A DNA stretch of 64,000 nucleotides, taken from positions 1 through 64,000 of the forward strand of contig JAQOTA010000060.1 in the NCBI GenBank assembly GCA_029532415.1, read 5' to 3'. Shown piece by piece: positions 12,905 through 24,626 of this stretch. Position 1 is the stretch's first letter, and each line of letters starts with the position of its first letter. The translations under genes were made by a program, and so were the position numbers. The notes below the pieces were generated by a model. The model was not told the origin of the DNA and ran no database searches. It saw nothing but the letters and a program-made list of their open reading frames with translations. This DNA comes from Marasmius tenuissimus. Its lineage: Eukaryota; Basidiomycota; Agaricomycetes; Agaricales; Marasmiaceae.

Positions 12905-15126
12905 GTACCTTCTGCTACATTGTAGCATACTACATTGGCATATTCTCATCAGCTTGTGGTTATCAATTTCCCAGCGTCAACGATTGGACGGCGTGCAATT
13001 GACTGTCGACCAGGACGTCGAGCTATGGGTGAGGAATCCGTATGTATGCGATGAGACGCTGAACCCACCTCCCGATCTTGTCTTGTGCCTTCATGGCACA
13101 CCGACTTCGACCACAGCATTCACATCTCGTACCACACCTCCTGAGTGAAAGTTACGGCCAGGAGAACGATAGCCGCGGTAATGCTCAGTGATACAATAAT
13201 CAAATGACATGTGAGAACACCAGTCTCCCAAAATCTCCCCAACCAGTAGTGGAACTTATTGGAAGGTAAGTCATCAAACTCAGAGTCTCGACTGATCTTA
13301 ATTAACGACCATCGTATCTGAACGGAATTCGAGTTTGTCTGTAGCATTCATTCCCATTTCTCTCGGACCATCCTTGAGAGAAGTGAGCTCCTTGGCCGTA
13401 AAAACATGCTTGTAAGTGAGTTAGCTGAGAACGCCTTCCAAAGATTAGATATAATACCAACACGAATTGGCCTTCTCCCTCAATTTGACGTAGGCCAAGC
13501 GAGTAGCTGACGATGAGGCCTTGGTGGACTACACGCTATGGCTAGTAATAGATTTTCGAGAATGCTGCCCATGCGGTTGTTGAAATCAGATCATCATGTG
13601 ATAGCGTCACATCCGTCGTCCCTGTCGTTCAAGACGCGAATCGGAGACTCGTACATACATGCATATAATTGGGGCACGATTTGCTGAATTTCCTTCTGAT
13701 GTCGTTCGAGTTTCAGAATTGTAGCGTGTGTCATGCCTTTTGGTAGTTAATGGCTGCTGAGTTCGAATGAAGGACACATGAGATTCTTGAAGAACGACGT
13801 CAACACGATTGTTAGCAATGAACATGTTGAGGACAGCTTGTAGACTTATCTTGATTTGTGAGGAAGATGTAGCGATAGAGCGTAACGCGTTACCTCTCGC
13901 TCGTGCCGAGAAGGAGAACGGTGATCGAGAAAATGGACCAATATGGAGGGCGCTTGCACGGGCGCTCGGTCTTACCACTCTCTTACCACCATCATCAACA
14001 CAATTCCCACGATCGACAACGACGAGACACGGTGACGGACAGCGAAGCCGTCTGTTTTATACCTCCGGTTCACAAGTACGCTGCCATTGAGTGCCATCAG
14101 AGGCCGCTGCTAGGGCGGAGAGTGTACATGACGACAATGCAGAGGCCTTCAGGCCTGACACCTTCGAAATTGAACCATTCCCGACCCCAGGCTCCATTGC
14201 TCCTCCGTTACAGATACAGGACATACAGGACAGATGCAGGAGATATGATACCTGGGATATTCGCCACAGCAGGCTGCGCATTAGCGCTAGCTTGCAACCA
14301 TGACGGTTCTCGAAGGCGACCACTATCATGACGAACGGCCCCAGTTCCGACTGGACTAGGATGCCCACAATATGTGGCCCAGTACCAGTGGCTGGCAAGC
14401 GTCGATGCTCATACATATAGCTCACCTATCGTTTACCTCTGGGCAACGCTGCGTGTCCATCCTATCATGGAAACTACACCACGATACTCTCTCTTAGTCG
14501 GACTCGCTGGGGGCGTCGCTGTCACCCCCCAATGTCTCGGAATACAATGACCCGAATGGCTGACTACAACACGGCTCGGAACAATTATGAGTCCGGACGG
14601 CAGCCTCCATTGCTTCTACTCTAGCCTTGTTACGCGTTTCTGAATCGTGCCCTTACAGGAAAGGCCTAGCGTGGATTTGCAGCATTGTCCTGGCTGTCCA
14701 AATACGCTCGGTACCCTTATACATATCCTTGAGGCTGGACCTATCTCCATTCTAGTCTGGCCATTCTTGACATAGCATGAGACGTCCAGTTCTCGCCGTA
14801 TCAATACGGCCATACCATGAGTAGTTGCCGACAGGCTTCTTCGTACTGGTGTCGTCCCTGATACGCTGTTGTTCAGTCAGTGGGCACGTCATAGCAACTG
14901 TACAACAGGTCCCCTGCATCCTATGGGTCCTAAGGGGGATGTAAATCCAAACTTAAACTTAAACTTACCCGCTTCGGGATCGCCAAGCATGGCACGCGTG
15001 ACGCAACTCCTCCAATCCCCACACCCAACCACCATGTTTCCAAATTGACAAATTCTCAAGGATCAATCACATATAAAAAGCTCACCCATCTGACTTGTAT
15101 GAGGTGAGTTTCATCTGCCTTCTGAC
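12905..15126. other. 2.2 kb without a supported gene
   Basis: Short open frames only. At 13010-13140 a plus-strand frame reads DLVLCLHGTPTST, resembling the oxyanion HG motif of alpha/beta hydrolases but with no catalytic remainder. At 13120-13347 a minus-strand frame contains one hydrophobic helix. Neither is enough for a call. The last 60 bases hold the TATA box of the GH2 gene. Confidence 0.45.
15072..15080 (+). promoter_or_regulatory. TATA box of the GH2 gene
   Basis: TATAAAAAG lies 47 bases before the GH2 start codon, at a normal core-promoter distance for a fungal gene with a short leader. Confidence 0.55.
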
Positions 15127-17580
15127 ATGATGAAGCTCAAGGTCTTCACAGTCCTCTCGCTCTCCATCTCTACCTTGGCTCAGTTGCCTAAGAATGGTGG
15201 CCTTACGGACGAGAGACCGACCTATCCTTCACCAGAAGAGGCCCAGTACAAGCTTGTCGAACCCAAATTGAAAACACCATGGACGGAAGCTGTCTCCTCG
15301 GACCCAGAGAACGTGTGGGCAGAATACCCTCGACCTTTACTCAGGCGAAATACTTGGGCAAACTTGAACGGTGTCTGGGAGTTCGAGAAGGCCAGTAATA
15401 GAGACGACGTGAATGATGTACCCACGGGAAGGACCTTAAACAAAGAATTTTGGTACCGTTCTGTGCAGAGTTCGTGGACGTCAATATTGTCGCCCTCATT
15501 CAAATTCACTAACATTCTGTTTGTAGGAGCGGCCTTTCTGGAATTGCTGAGCAGTCCAAGTGGAGTTGGTGAGCTTTCAAGTCAACCAAGTCAACCAGTC
15601 GAATATCTCCTCAACGACCTCGATCTCGTAGGTACCGCCGTACGTTTGATGCACCCGAGACATTCACCGAGAACACCATCCTCCATTTCGCCGCCGTCGA
15701 TTATCACGCCACGGTGTTTGTGAACGGGCAGCAAGTCGGGACACATCAAGGGGGATACGACAAGTTCTTCTTCGACGTTACCGAACATCTTACATCAGAC
15801 AAGAAGGGAAACGAGTTGATTGTGTTCGTTTACGATCCTACTGATGGCGAAGGCGAGAACATCCCCATGGGAAAGCAAAGACTTGTTCCCTCGCACATTT
15901 TCTACACAGTACGTTCCTATTTCTTCTTTTCAAACGCTAGCGAGCTTATTCTTCCTCTTGCGCAGCCTTGTTCAGGAATTTGGCAAACTGTTTCTCTCGA
16001 GTCAGTCCCAAGTTCAGAACACATCACCTCAATCCAGCTTCGCGCAGGCGCCGATGGTGCTGTTAACACTACGATCACAACCTCCACCAACTCTTCCACG
16101 TCGCCAGTTGCCCTATCGTTCCTCGATCCCGCCGACAACTCGAAAGTTCTTTTCACGCACAATGGCACCCTCGGGGAACCTATCACCTTCAGCGCTGATA
16201 TCCCAGAGTTGAAGACATGGTCACCCGACAGCCCCAACCTTTACAACATCTCTGTCACAGTCGGAAGTGACACGGCTTTCACATATACCGGTTTCCGCAC
16301 TGTCGAACGAAAAGAGGTCAACGGCATCCAACGGTTCGTTCTCAACAGCAAGCCTGTCTTCCAGTTCGGTCCGTTAGATCAAGGCTACTGGCCTGACGGT
16401 CTGCATTCGGTCAGTGTCTTCCCTGATGACTCGTGGAATTGTTCATCAAGCCTTTTGTCAGCCTCCCTCCTATGATGCCATGGTATTTGACCTGAAGTAT
16501 CTCAAGGAAGTCGGCTTCAACTTTTTGTAAGTCATTTCTCGTACTCTTTGATGGTCCTTACTCATGCAGCGCGCGCTATTTAGGCGAAAGCACATCAAAA
16601 TTGAACCCGACCTATTCTACTACGCGTCTGACGTCCTCGGACTGCTTGTCATGCAGGACATGCCGGCTCTGAATAGTCAGGGCAGTGTCGCAGTGAGCGA
16701 TGCTCAACAAGCCGAATTTGAGCGTCAGCTTGATATCATGGTCGAATCGCACCTTAGTTTCCCGAGTATAGGTTCATTCGTGATATACAATGGTAAGTTC
16801 GCCTCTTTCCACTCGTCCCTATTCTGACTCATTGCTCGCGTCTATAGAGGGCTGGGGTCAACGTGATGAAGGACCCGAGATCTACTTGTCGCCTCGCATC
16901 CACGACATCGTCGCTGGGCATCAACTCGTCAATGCGGTCTCTGGATGGAACGACGTTCATCAGCGGAGGGAGAATGTCGCTGTGGGAGACTTCCACGATA
17001 ACCACCATTATAGCACCCCGCAGTGTGGATCGCCGTTCAGTAGTTTAGCCTCGACGCCCTACGACTCCAGGAGGGTAGGGTTCCAGGGAGAGTTTGGCGG
17101 TGTCGGTGTGAACACGACTATGTAAGTGGTTCATATGTTGGCAGGGACGATGGTGGTGATCTGATATTGGGAACGCAGTGATCATTTGTGGAATGATTTT
17201 GAGGCGATTAGGGATATCCCCCAGACGTATGAGATTGATACTGATACTGGTGTATGGAACTACCGTGCATTGAGGGTACGTCATTCTCTCTATTCGGGCG
17301 TTGTTCTGTTCTCAACGTCTACCTCCCTTAGGTCATCGAAGAACTCACGGAGCAAACTCGCCTCTTCGGACACTGCAACGGTGGCGTATACACCCAGACG
17401 ACCGATGTTGAGGGAGAAGTCAATGGGTTCTTGACCTACGATCGTGCCGTTGACCACCTCGATAGAGAGAAATGGCAGAAGGCAATTCAAGACTTGTACG
17501 CTGCCTTTGAGGAGAGCGTTGAGACAGGTGGGAGCTGGGATGCTAGTCAATGGGGTGGAGGGCAAGAGGTCCCGTTGTAG
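15127..17580 (+). CDS. Secreted glycoside hydrolase family 2, with a frameshift in the sugar-binding domain
   Basis: MMKLKVFTVLSLSISTLAQL is a signal peptide. The N-terminal sugar-binding jelly roll follows (RNTWANLNGVWEFE; FVNGQQVGTHQGGYDKFFFD), then the immunoglobulin-like domain and the TIM barrel. The barrel carries FVIYNEGWGQ at the 16,790/16,850 exon junction (Asn-Glu, acid/base) and FQGEFGGVG at about 17,080-17,100 (GEFGG, nucleophile). TAG is at 17578-17580. About nine short introns. This fits fungal beta-galactosidase/glucuronidase-like GH2 enzymes, probably acting on plant-wall polysaccharide side chains; substrate uncertain. Oddity: the conserved ILVPFCAE strand (15447-15469) is in a different frame from the exon before it, so one base seems missing at about 15445. 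A GTACCG donor at 15453 would restore frame by skipping those residues. It may be a pseudogene, a sequencing error, or rescued by splicing. Confidence 0.85.
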
Positions 17581-17872
17581 TGTACAACGTATCTTCGCTT
17601 TACCACTGAAAAAAGCCCTACGTTTTATGCGGCATTCAGCCATGTCTGATCATCTCAAAAGAGATAGAAGTAAGTTTCCCTCCCCGAGACCCTTTCACTG
17701 ACTGGGACGAACTAGATCGTCAAGCTAGAGTATTTGGGAAAAGGGCTAAGCATAATGTTGACGTGCAGGTGGGGTGTAATGCGAACCCGATGTCTCAAAT
17801 TTTCAAATTCCTGTACTTAATTAAGCCAACGGGCCATAACATCTCCTATCCTCTTTGCACTTCACCTCCACT

Positions 17873-18877
17873 ATGGCTAATGTCACCCCTGCTCAGGTTC
17901 GAGCACTGAACCCATACATTCAGATGCAAGACGACAGACAGCCCTCGACCCCCAAGCCCAAATTCTCTGTCCTCGCCCGCTTCGTATTTGGCATGATGGC
18001 GGTCATTCCCATGGCTATCCTAACGGCCATAACAGCGCCGCCTCCTGGGCTGTTTTCTTTTCCACCCAAGCTTGATGGCCGAAATCTCGTGCTCCAAATA
18101 CTTGTACACGGCAGTCTCGTCTTGTTCGCAATACCTCAAAAATCGGATCCTCAATGGTTCAAACGTCCCAACTTCGGGAATGCGACGGCAGCGACTTTGG
18201 GGATCTTTGGAAACGGATGCGTCCAAGTGTGTATGTGATCCTTCGAGCTTCGCGGTTTCGTCGCTGCATATCAAAGGTTTATTGAACTATCTTCCGCTCC
18301 ATATCTAGTACTGTGGATGAACTCCATCAATAGTTATGGCACTGGTCAAACGCTCAACAACACCAGCGCCGAAATCAGTCCTACCAATGCCACCACTAGC
18401 GACTGGTTAATCTCCGTACTTTACATGGTCCTATGCATCGTCGCGGTCATAGTCATGATCGCTCTCACGACATCGTTCTTCGTCGCAGCCCTCATTGTAT
18501 CCTCCGCCCTCTTGACCACCTTCCTCGCTCTCTTAATTGTTTCCTTCAACGGTCGTTTCCAGAATGGCGGTTGCGAACATTTTACGTTCGTTGTGGAGAA
18601 CTTTTGTCTTGGTGTCGCCGCGCGCGCAAGGGCTTTGGTGAGTCTCATGTATTGTCTTGTTGTCTGTTTTCCTTTGGAAGTTGGAACCATGCTGATTTTG
18701 GTATTGTACGGCCAGGGCCGTTCGTTGCACGAAATACTACGCCGCCCCTATCAGGTGTTGTCGCCTAAGACACTGAAATCCGACTTGACGACCGTAGCGA
18801 GTGATGTACTAAGCTTGAAGGCGAAAGAAGGGACCCACCCTGAGGCAAATGGTGCTTCCGTGAACACGATTGTATGA
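17873..18877 (+). CDS. Uncharacterised four-helix membrane protein, NGR-NGG family (copy A)
   Basis: ATG at 17873 (MANVTPAQVRALNPYIQMQD). A GTATGT intron near 18233 joins GNGCVQV to LLWMNSINSYGTGQ. A second intron at about 18639-18717 lies before GRSLHEILRRPYQ, and TGA is at 18875-18877. Hydrophobic stretches: RFVFGMMAVIPMAILTAI, LVLQILVHGSLVLFAI, LISVLYMVLCIVAVIVMIAL, and a block ending LLIVSFNGRFQNGGCEHF. An N-glycosylation-rich loop (NNTS, NATT) separates helices 2 and 3. I do not recognise the family by name, but two further members occur nearby (19298-20118 and 23634-24626). All share two N-terminal helices, a loop, two more helices and the motif [FI]NGRxxNxGxxxF. Topology and membrane location are inference. 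Confidence 0.7.
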
Positions 18878-19297
18878 CCTCGAAATCATTGTATATTCGT
18901 ACACTGTGATGCCATACCGTGTAATTCCGTACTCAGTTCGATCAGAACTTGCCCAAACGAGGCCTTGGGCTGTACCTTAATTGGAGCCAAATGATTTGAT
19001 TGAAGGACTGAGCAGATCCAAGATAAAACTAAAGCCAGGTCCAGTTTTTGTGGCCAAGAAACGCAATAGATTTGACAAAGGCGAGCTTCAGGACAGGGTA
19101 CATGTAGTAGTATACATGAGCTCGTTACAACGATCTGCGATCGACGTCAAGGTGTGGAAAAGTGAACAGGAAATACAATGCACCGGCGGACATTTTCAAA
19201 CCGGAGATGAAGGTCGAAACGTTGACAATTGGTTGTTGGAGACCTCGACATCAAACCCGGCACACGAGTGGGTCATCCGCCTATCCACCCTCTACTT
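18878..19297. other. Convergent intergenic region
   Basis: Lies between the 3' ends of two related membrane-protein genes on opposite strands. The open frame at 18981-19364 on the plus strand has no motif and overlaps the 3' end of the minus-strand copy; not called. Confidence 0.45.
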
Positions 19298-20118
19298 TCA
19301 TGCCATCGTCATTTCCTTGTTGACCTCTTCCGACACTTCGCTCTCTGCCATTTGGACATCATGAGTGGGCAATATCGGGGACGTGCTGGGTTTGTGGCGG
19401 GAGAGGTACTCGTACAGCCCTTGTTTTGACGTATCGAACTCCTCAAACAAGCGTTTTTTCAACCTATCGAGCTGTGAAACGAAGATGTTATCAAACTGAA
19501 CGTAGCGTCTCCCGACGAAAAGGATCAGAGCACTTACAGGTTGAACGAAGTTGCTATAAACCCCGACAGTGAACGTTTCACTTCCTCTATTGGCGAGTCT
19601 TCCGTTGATGACGATCATAAGACATCCGAGGGATATTGCCGTGGTGGCACAAAAAAAGTGCAAATGCGCCTAACATCACAACAAGCGCCCCACCAACTCA
19701 AGTGGGGTATCGGGCCCGAGTTGTTCCTGATATCGGTCAACGAACGATGCTGGTGAAAGTGAGTCAGGTGTAATAGGAGGCAATAGCCTGGGGACGACAC
19801 GTACCTAGTTGGAAGGTGGAGCCCCAATAGAAAACGACCCATTCAGCGAAAACATGGAAATGTAGGAACCGAGCCAGAGAAAACCCGGTATACGACAAAG
19901 AAAAGTATGAGGTAATAGCCAAGTTGGGTTTTCAGAATTCCGGATTTGAGAGCGTTGAGCGACAGGGTCAAGGAATCGAGTGGAGGACCCGTCAGGTACT
20001 CGAGTTGAATGTAGTTGACGAGTAGGAAAATCGAGACACACAAAATTCGGGCTGGAAAGAGGCCGAATCGCTTATACACATCGTAATGAGTAAGGACGGA
20101 GTTGGGGGACTCAGACAT
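19298..20118 (-). pseudogene. NGR-NGG membrane protein, copy B, likely inactivated by two stop codons
   Basis: ATG at 20118 opens MSESPNSVLTHYDVYKRFGL, then two hydrophobic helices (ILCVSIFLLVNYIQL; LGYYLILFFVVY). A GTACGT intron near 19800 joins to SFVDRYQEQLGPDTPLELVG. In the same frame as the conserved block ISLGCLMIVINGRLANRGSE lie TGA (19676-19678) and TAG (19670-19672), one codon apart, in what should be helix 3. Spacing from that point to NGR equals the spacing in copy C (23634-24626), so an intron is an unlikely excuse. A spliced last exon (QLDRLKKRLFEEF...) ends with TGA at 19298-19300. The exon join between helix 2 and the next block is not resolved. A local assembly error could mimic the stops. 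Confidence 0.55.
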
Positions 20119-21600
20119 GGTGGTGTGAAGAAAGAGTTCGTGAGAAAATAGACTCAGGCTAGCGTTTTTCGCCGCCTGAGATGAACAAGCATGACTGCTC
20201 GAGCTCGAGCCCCGCACTGTGAAATGGATTACTTCGGAGTGGGAGAAACTCAGAACTTTTGAACAAATGAACGGCTAAGGTATACGGATACGAACCTTTC
20301 TGCGAACGCGAGGTGGAACTCCTCAAAATCAGCGGGCCCAAACTGGAGTTAAGGCGAAGGTGAGGGCTGGAACGCTCCTCAAATTAAAAGAGAGAAAAAA
20401 AGACAAGCATAACTGTAAAAAGCTGTCACACTGACAGTCGACACTGGTCATTCTGATTTGAGAGCTACAGTATGCATAACTTTCTGCCCGTCGAACGATC
20501 CATTCCAACGTCGTCGACAGAGCTCAGCGGTGGAAGCTAGAGGCGCATGCAATCACGATTTATGATAGCTACTTACGTTGACGCGAGGCTTGGTGACAGA
20601 AAACAAGTCGTATAAAGATAAACTTCCAAAAGGAAACGCTAATACGAATGTTCTGTGCAGGCTTTAACTACAAGAGTCATTGGGATGCGTAAAGTCGACG
20701 ACCTACCAGAGTGCATGCCGGTTCGCACCACTCTTCCAGGATCAGCTGCTTCAGGTGGCCTCTGGAGAGGCATGATACGCTGATTGTTTTTGAAAGGACC
20801 ACGGACTATTTGTAGGGAACTTATGGCCGCGGTCAACGCCTAAGATCAAATCAGCCACAAGAGGACGGGGGAAACAACGACTCAGAAGAAGGTACCATCA
20901 GAACCGTGGGTTGCGGCAGACCAAGTATGGGGCCGCATTGAGAGGCAGGCATTGGGTATGTGGCAGAAGCTCCGAGATGAAGATATCACGACGTGGATCA
21001 TTCAGGGCTGATTGAGTGAGTCGAAGAATACGGACAAGACACTTGATTTTCTGTGGTTACTGCAAAGCTTCCGTTCTGAACAAGCGTTGCTGAGACCTGA
21101 AATAGGATGAATGATGGATGATAGATGATGGCTGGTGACCGTTGATGCATGATGGTCGTCTGGCACTCAATCTCCTGTAAGCAGACGTCCCAAATGGATG
21201 ATCGTCGAGGGAGAGTTGAGAGGGGTCGGACCGCGCTAGCCGTTTCGTTCTCCGTGAGAAACTTCATTCTTCATGCCTGCAGCCTCCTCCCTCGCTCCTC
21301 CCTTGTCTGCGAACACTACAGCGTCGCTGACACAGCACCCGCTGGTTTTCATGTCATTGCCATGATAAAGGCTTACCCCAGCACTTGAATTAGTCTCCTC
21401 TACGGCGGTTACAATACGTGCCTATGTAATCAAGACGGCCGAATGATGGATAGGATTGGTTGATGATGAACATTCGAAGCAGAGCATATAAATATTCGAG
21501 GAGCGCTAGCTGTTCTCGTCAATCCAAATCCCAATCCCCCTGTCACTTTTGAGCCATAGCAGGTGCGTCGCTGAGTATATCTCCTCGCCGTCTCGTACTG
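20119..21600. other. 1.5 kb without a supported gene
   Basis: No coherent gene. A minus-strand frame at 20639-20836 (IMPLQRPPEAADPGRVVRTG) looks protein-like but has no recognisable domain or clean splice partners. The right end should hold the promoter of the kinase-like gene. Confidence 0.4.
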
Positions 21601-23265
21601 ATGTTATGCCAGAGCATGGCGCAGTCAGAATCACCTACGAAAGACCACAGCGCGACGTCGAGCACAGTCACTCCGGAAACAGCCTCTGTTCAGTCCTTCG
21701 AAACCTCAGAGAGTATTGGAGAAGTGTGGTATAGACCTCCAGTACCAACATCACCGCCCAGGAATCGTCCCCAAACAAGCAGAGAAGGATCCCAATCGCA
21801 GCGAGAAGAATCACCATTCTCACCCACGGCGGATTCGAAAAGCCGAAATGTGCCAGTGAAACGGAATACTACTCCTCTGACCAACGGACACAGGACTGAG
21901 AGCCCCGGTGGTGAAAGCTCCTCAACGATAAAGAAGAAGAAATCGATCCAGGTGATCGCAGCAGAATGCAAGAAGAGTTTCGATGGGGCATTCAAATCGT
22001 GGAGGGGCTCGTCGTCAGGGACGGAACCCAAATCTTCAGTTGTGGGAAAGACGATGAAGTTGTTGAAAAGAAGGGCCGCGTCGGATTCGGATTTGGATGC
22101 GTTCCCAGGTACGTCGTTTTCTCTAATTTCTGCTGTTCTTCGCGACTTAAAGCTGTATTAGTAACTGTTATCAAGTGGGTTCGCGGTGAGCTGATTGGTG
22201 GCGATCCATCCGGTATAGGCGTCTACGTTGGCTTGAACATCAAGACGGGAGAGATGATGGCTGTAAAGCAGGCGGAAATACCACAGCTTGGAAAGGTGAA
22301 CTGTGGTCGGTCCGAGCTATTGAGACGAAGAGAAGCGGTTCGAAAGCTACAGAGGGAGGGGGAGTTACTTGCAACTCTGGACCACTCAAACATAGTCCAA
22401 TACCTCGGTTACGAAGAGACGGAGTCAATCTGCAATCTGTACGTCGCCACCTGGTCATTCTCAAGATGTCGAACTCACGGAGCTCGCCAGGCTACTGGGG
22501 TATGCCGCGGGAGAATCTTTGGGTGCTGTGATACGGAATTACGGTCGAATAAATCATGACAACACGATCTTCTTCGTTGCACAGATCCTCGACGGGTTAG
22601 AGTACCTTCACTCCAAAGGTATTGCTCATCGGGTGCGCTAAATTCCCGTTCTCCCCTCTTCGTGCAGCTCAATAATTCAATTACAGGACATGAAGGCGGA
22701 TAGTGTACTGGTTGAGAACGACGGGGTGTGTAGACTTACCAGTTTCGGATGCCACGAGAGGATGCCAGAAGAGCCAGAAGACATCATTTCCGACGAACAT
22801 CAGGCTCCAACATATTGGTTAGCACCCGAGGTGATGAGATTACGAAGAAAAGGGAACTTATTCAAGGCTGATATCTGGAGTACCGGATGCCTATGGCTGG
22901 AGATGTTGACCGGATTGGGGCCGTGGTCAGGTGTTGAGATGTCCGAAGCTCTGCGTCAAGTGAGTTGGGCTTGCGAATGCCCTTCCACCCCTGCCTCATG
23001 CTGACTTGGCCTTATTGTTACTGTAACAGCTCACTCAGGGAATTCCCCCCTCACAACTTGAGGAATTTAGTCTATCGGAACTCGCAGAAGACTTCCGGCA
23101 GGGGTGCTTTGCAATGTACGCCTCCAGCTTCCGGACTCATGGTGAAAATCTGAATCGACCTTTCCCCTTTTCAGACGTCCGGAAGAACGTGCGACTGCCG
23201 CCGAACTTCAAGACCATGAATATCTCCATTCAGCCCCGGACTGGCAGTTTGGTGGGTTTTCATAG
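21601..23265 (+). CDS. MAPKKK-like pseudokinase
   Basis: The N-terminal ~170 residues are Ser/Thr/Pro-rich and basic (RPPVPTSPPRNRPQ; STIKKKKSIQ). Then comes a STE11/BCK1-type kinase domain: WVRGELIGGDPSGIGVYVGL, MMAVKQAEIP (the VAIK lysine is kept at 22266), LDHSNIVQYLGYEET, ILDGLEYLHSKGIAHR joined over a 54-nt intron to DMKADSVLV, then LTSFGCHERM, APTYWLAPEVM, KADIWSTGCLWLEMLTG and RPEERATAAELQDHEYLH; TAG at 23263-23265. Key changes: DFG reads SFG (22741-22749), the catalytic-loop Asn of HRDxKxxN is Ser (22702-22704), and the glycine loop is GGDPSG rather than GxGxxG. Both magnesium ligands are therefore missing, which predicts a catalytically dead, scaffold-like protein. The frame is otherwise clean through five or six introns, so it looks maintained. 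The start may be 21601 or 21616. Confidence 0.82.
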
Positions 23266-23633
23266 ACATAAACCACAGCTTCGGAGATATAGGAGCCAGT
23301 GGAAAGCAGAAATCAGGGGGTGTCTGCGATCTATGCTAGTCTCATGCCTCTGTAGACTGATGTGAGTATACTACGTTCAAACTCTTGAGCACACTCATTT
23401 CGAGGACATATTCGTCCCAATGTGCCGTGAAAGCCGCCAAGTCTTCTATGAATATTTAGTGACGTCGAGGCGGAACACAGACAACGTCTTGGTACTTCTG
23501 ACGTGGGAAGGCGTTCCAGTCACCATCCCTGTTTCAATATTTTCCATTACTGAAGGCAATGTGTCGGAGATGCAGGTCGGTGAACCCCAAAACTGACGAG
23601 AGCCAGGGGTATCTCGAATCCAAGGATATAAGC
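23266..23633. other. Short intergenic region
   Basis: Nothing recognised. It holds the 3' flank of the pseudokinase and the presumed promoter of the next gene. Confidence 0.45.
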
Positions 23634-24626
23634 ATGCGTGCAAGCCATAGATATCCTCTCATACTCAACATTCCCCACTCCCCACCAACGAACACGTCCA
23701 CAAGAACTTTCTCTGAGGTATCGCTACCGTTGCTCTCGCCGAGTCTCAAGTACTGACTTTGCACTTCTGTCCTAATCTAGTCAAAAAACAGCATTGGAAG
23801 TCGCGGCAACTCCTCACGTGCAGGACTCGTACTCCCCGATGTTCGCCAAGTTGAACCCGAATACCGTCCCCTCGACCGCTTTGCGACCTTCCCAATGATG
23901 GCGTGTTTCTTTCTGATAATTATGTGTGTTTCTGCGCAATCACCCTCCTCTCCTGAACTCCCTCTCGATATCGATGACAAGATGATTGCCTATTTCATGG
24001 TGCAAGTGTTCCTGCATGGCACGCTCCTCGTGGTCGCTATTCCTCGTTCAAGAGGACATCCCAGTACTGCCACCCTCGCTATCTTCGCTGTGGCTGTGGT
24101 TCAGTTCGGTATGTAGTCTGCGATTCCCGATTGGCGTGGTTGCACTTGTCGCTGACCATTGGCTGCCGAATTCCTTATGCTTAGGCTTGACCGATCATAC
24201 CATCGGGAGCTGGCCCATCCCTCGCAGAGCGATGGCTGCTTTGGACGGTATCGATCTAGTAGACCTGATTCTGGTCGCACCGGTCGCGATAACTCTGCGG
24301 TCGGTCGGAACCTTTGCAGTATGGATCTTGTATATAGCGTTCTTCCTCCTCTGTTTCATCATCTCCTTCAACGGACGTCTCGAGAACGGTGGATGTGACC
24401 ACTTCCTGGACTTTGTGAAATCCTTGGTGAGCCATCGACTTCCTTCAAGCCTTTCCCCCCCCCTTGAACCTCGACTAATTTTGGTCTCGGGATGTAGACC
24501 GCTCCGGTATCGTCCGCAGATGAGTCTCGACCGGAAGGAATAGCCACGCGCTCAGCAGTCGAGACGGCAACTTTGGACTCGGCCTACAATAACGCGGACA
24601 GCACAAACCCACTCCTGCCGATATAA
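23634..24626 (+). CDS. Uncharacterised membrane protein, NGR-NGG family (copy C)
   Basis: ATG at 23634 (MRASHRYPLILNIPHSPPTN). A phase-0 intron after TFSE joins SKNSIGSRGNSSRAGLVLPD. Then come two helices (MMACFFLIIMCV; YFMVQVFLHGTLLVVAI), an intron, DLILVAPVAITL, and VWILYIAFFLLCFIISFNGR followed by LENGGCDHFLDFVKSL. A last intron leads to a soluble tail ending NADSTNPLLPI, TAA at 24624-24626. It aligns over its length with copy A (17873-18877): LHGTLLVVAIPRS versus VHGSLVLFAIPQK, TATLAIF versus AATLGIF, and FNGRLENGGCDHF versus FNGRFQNGGCEHF. Copy A is about 5 kb away, with the pseudokinase between. Function unknown. Confidence 0.68.

Noticed and set aside
12813..13148. 111-codon plus-strand frame with an alpha/beta-hydrolase-like HG motif
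   Set aside because: Its first third is the tRNA-Ala gene read on the wrong strand and the rest lacks a catalytic triad; at most a tiny relic.
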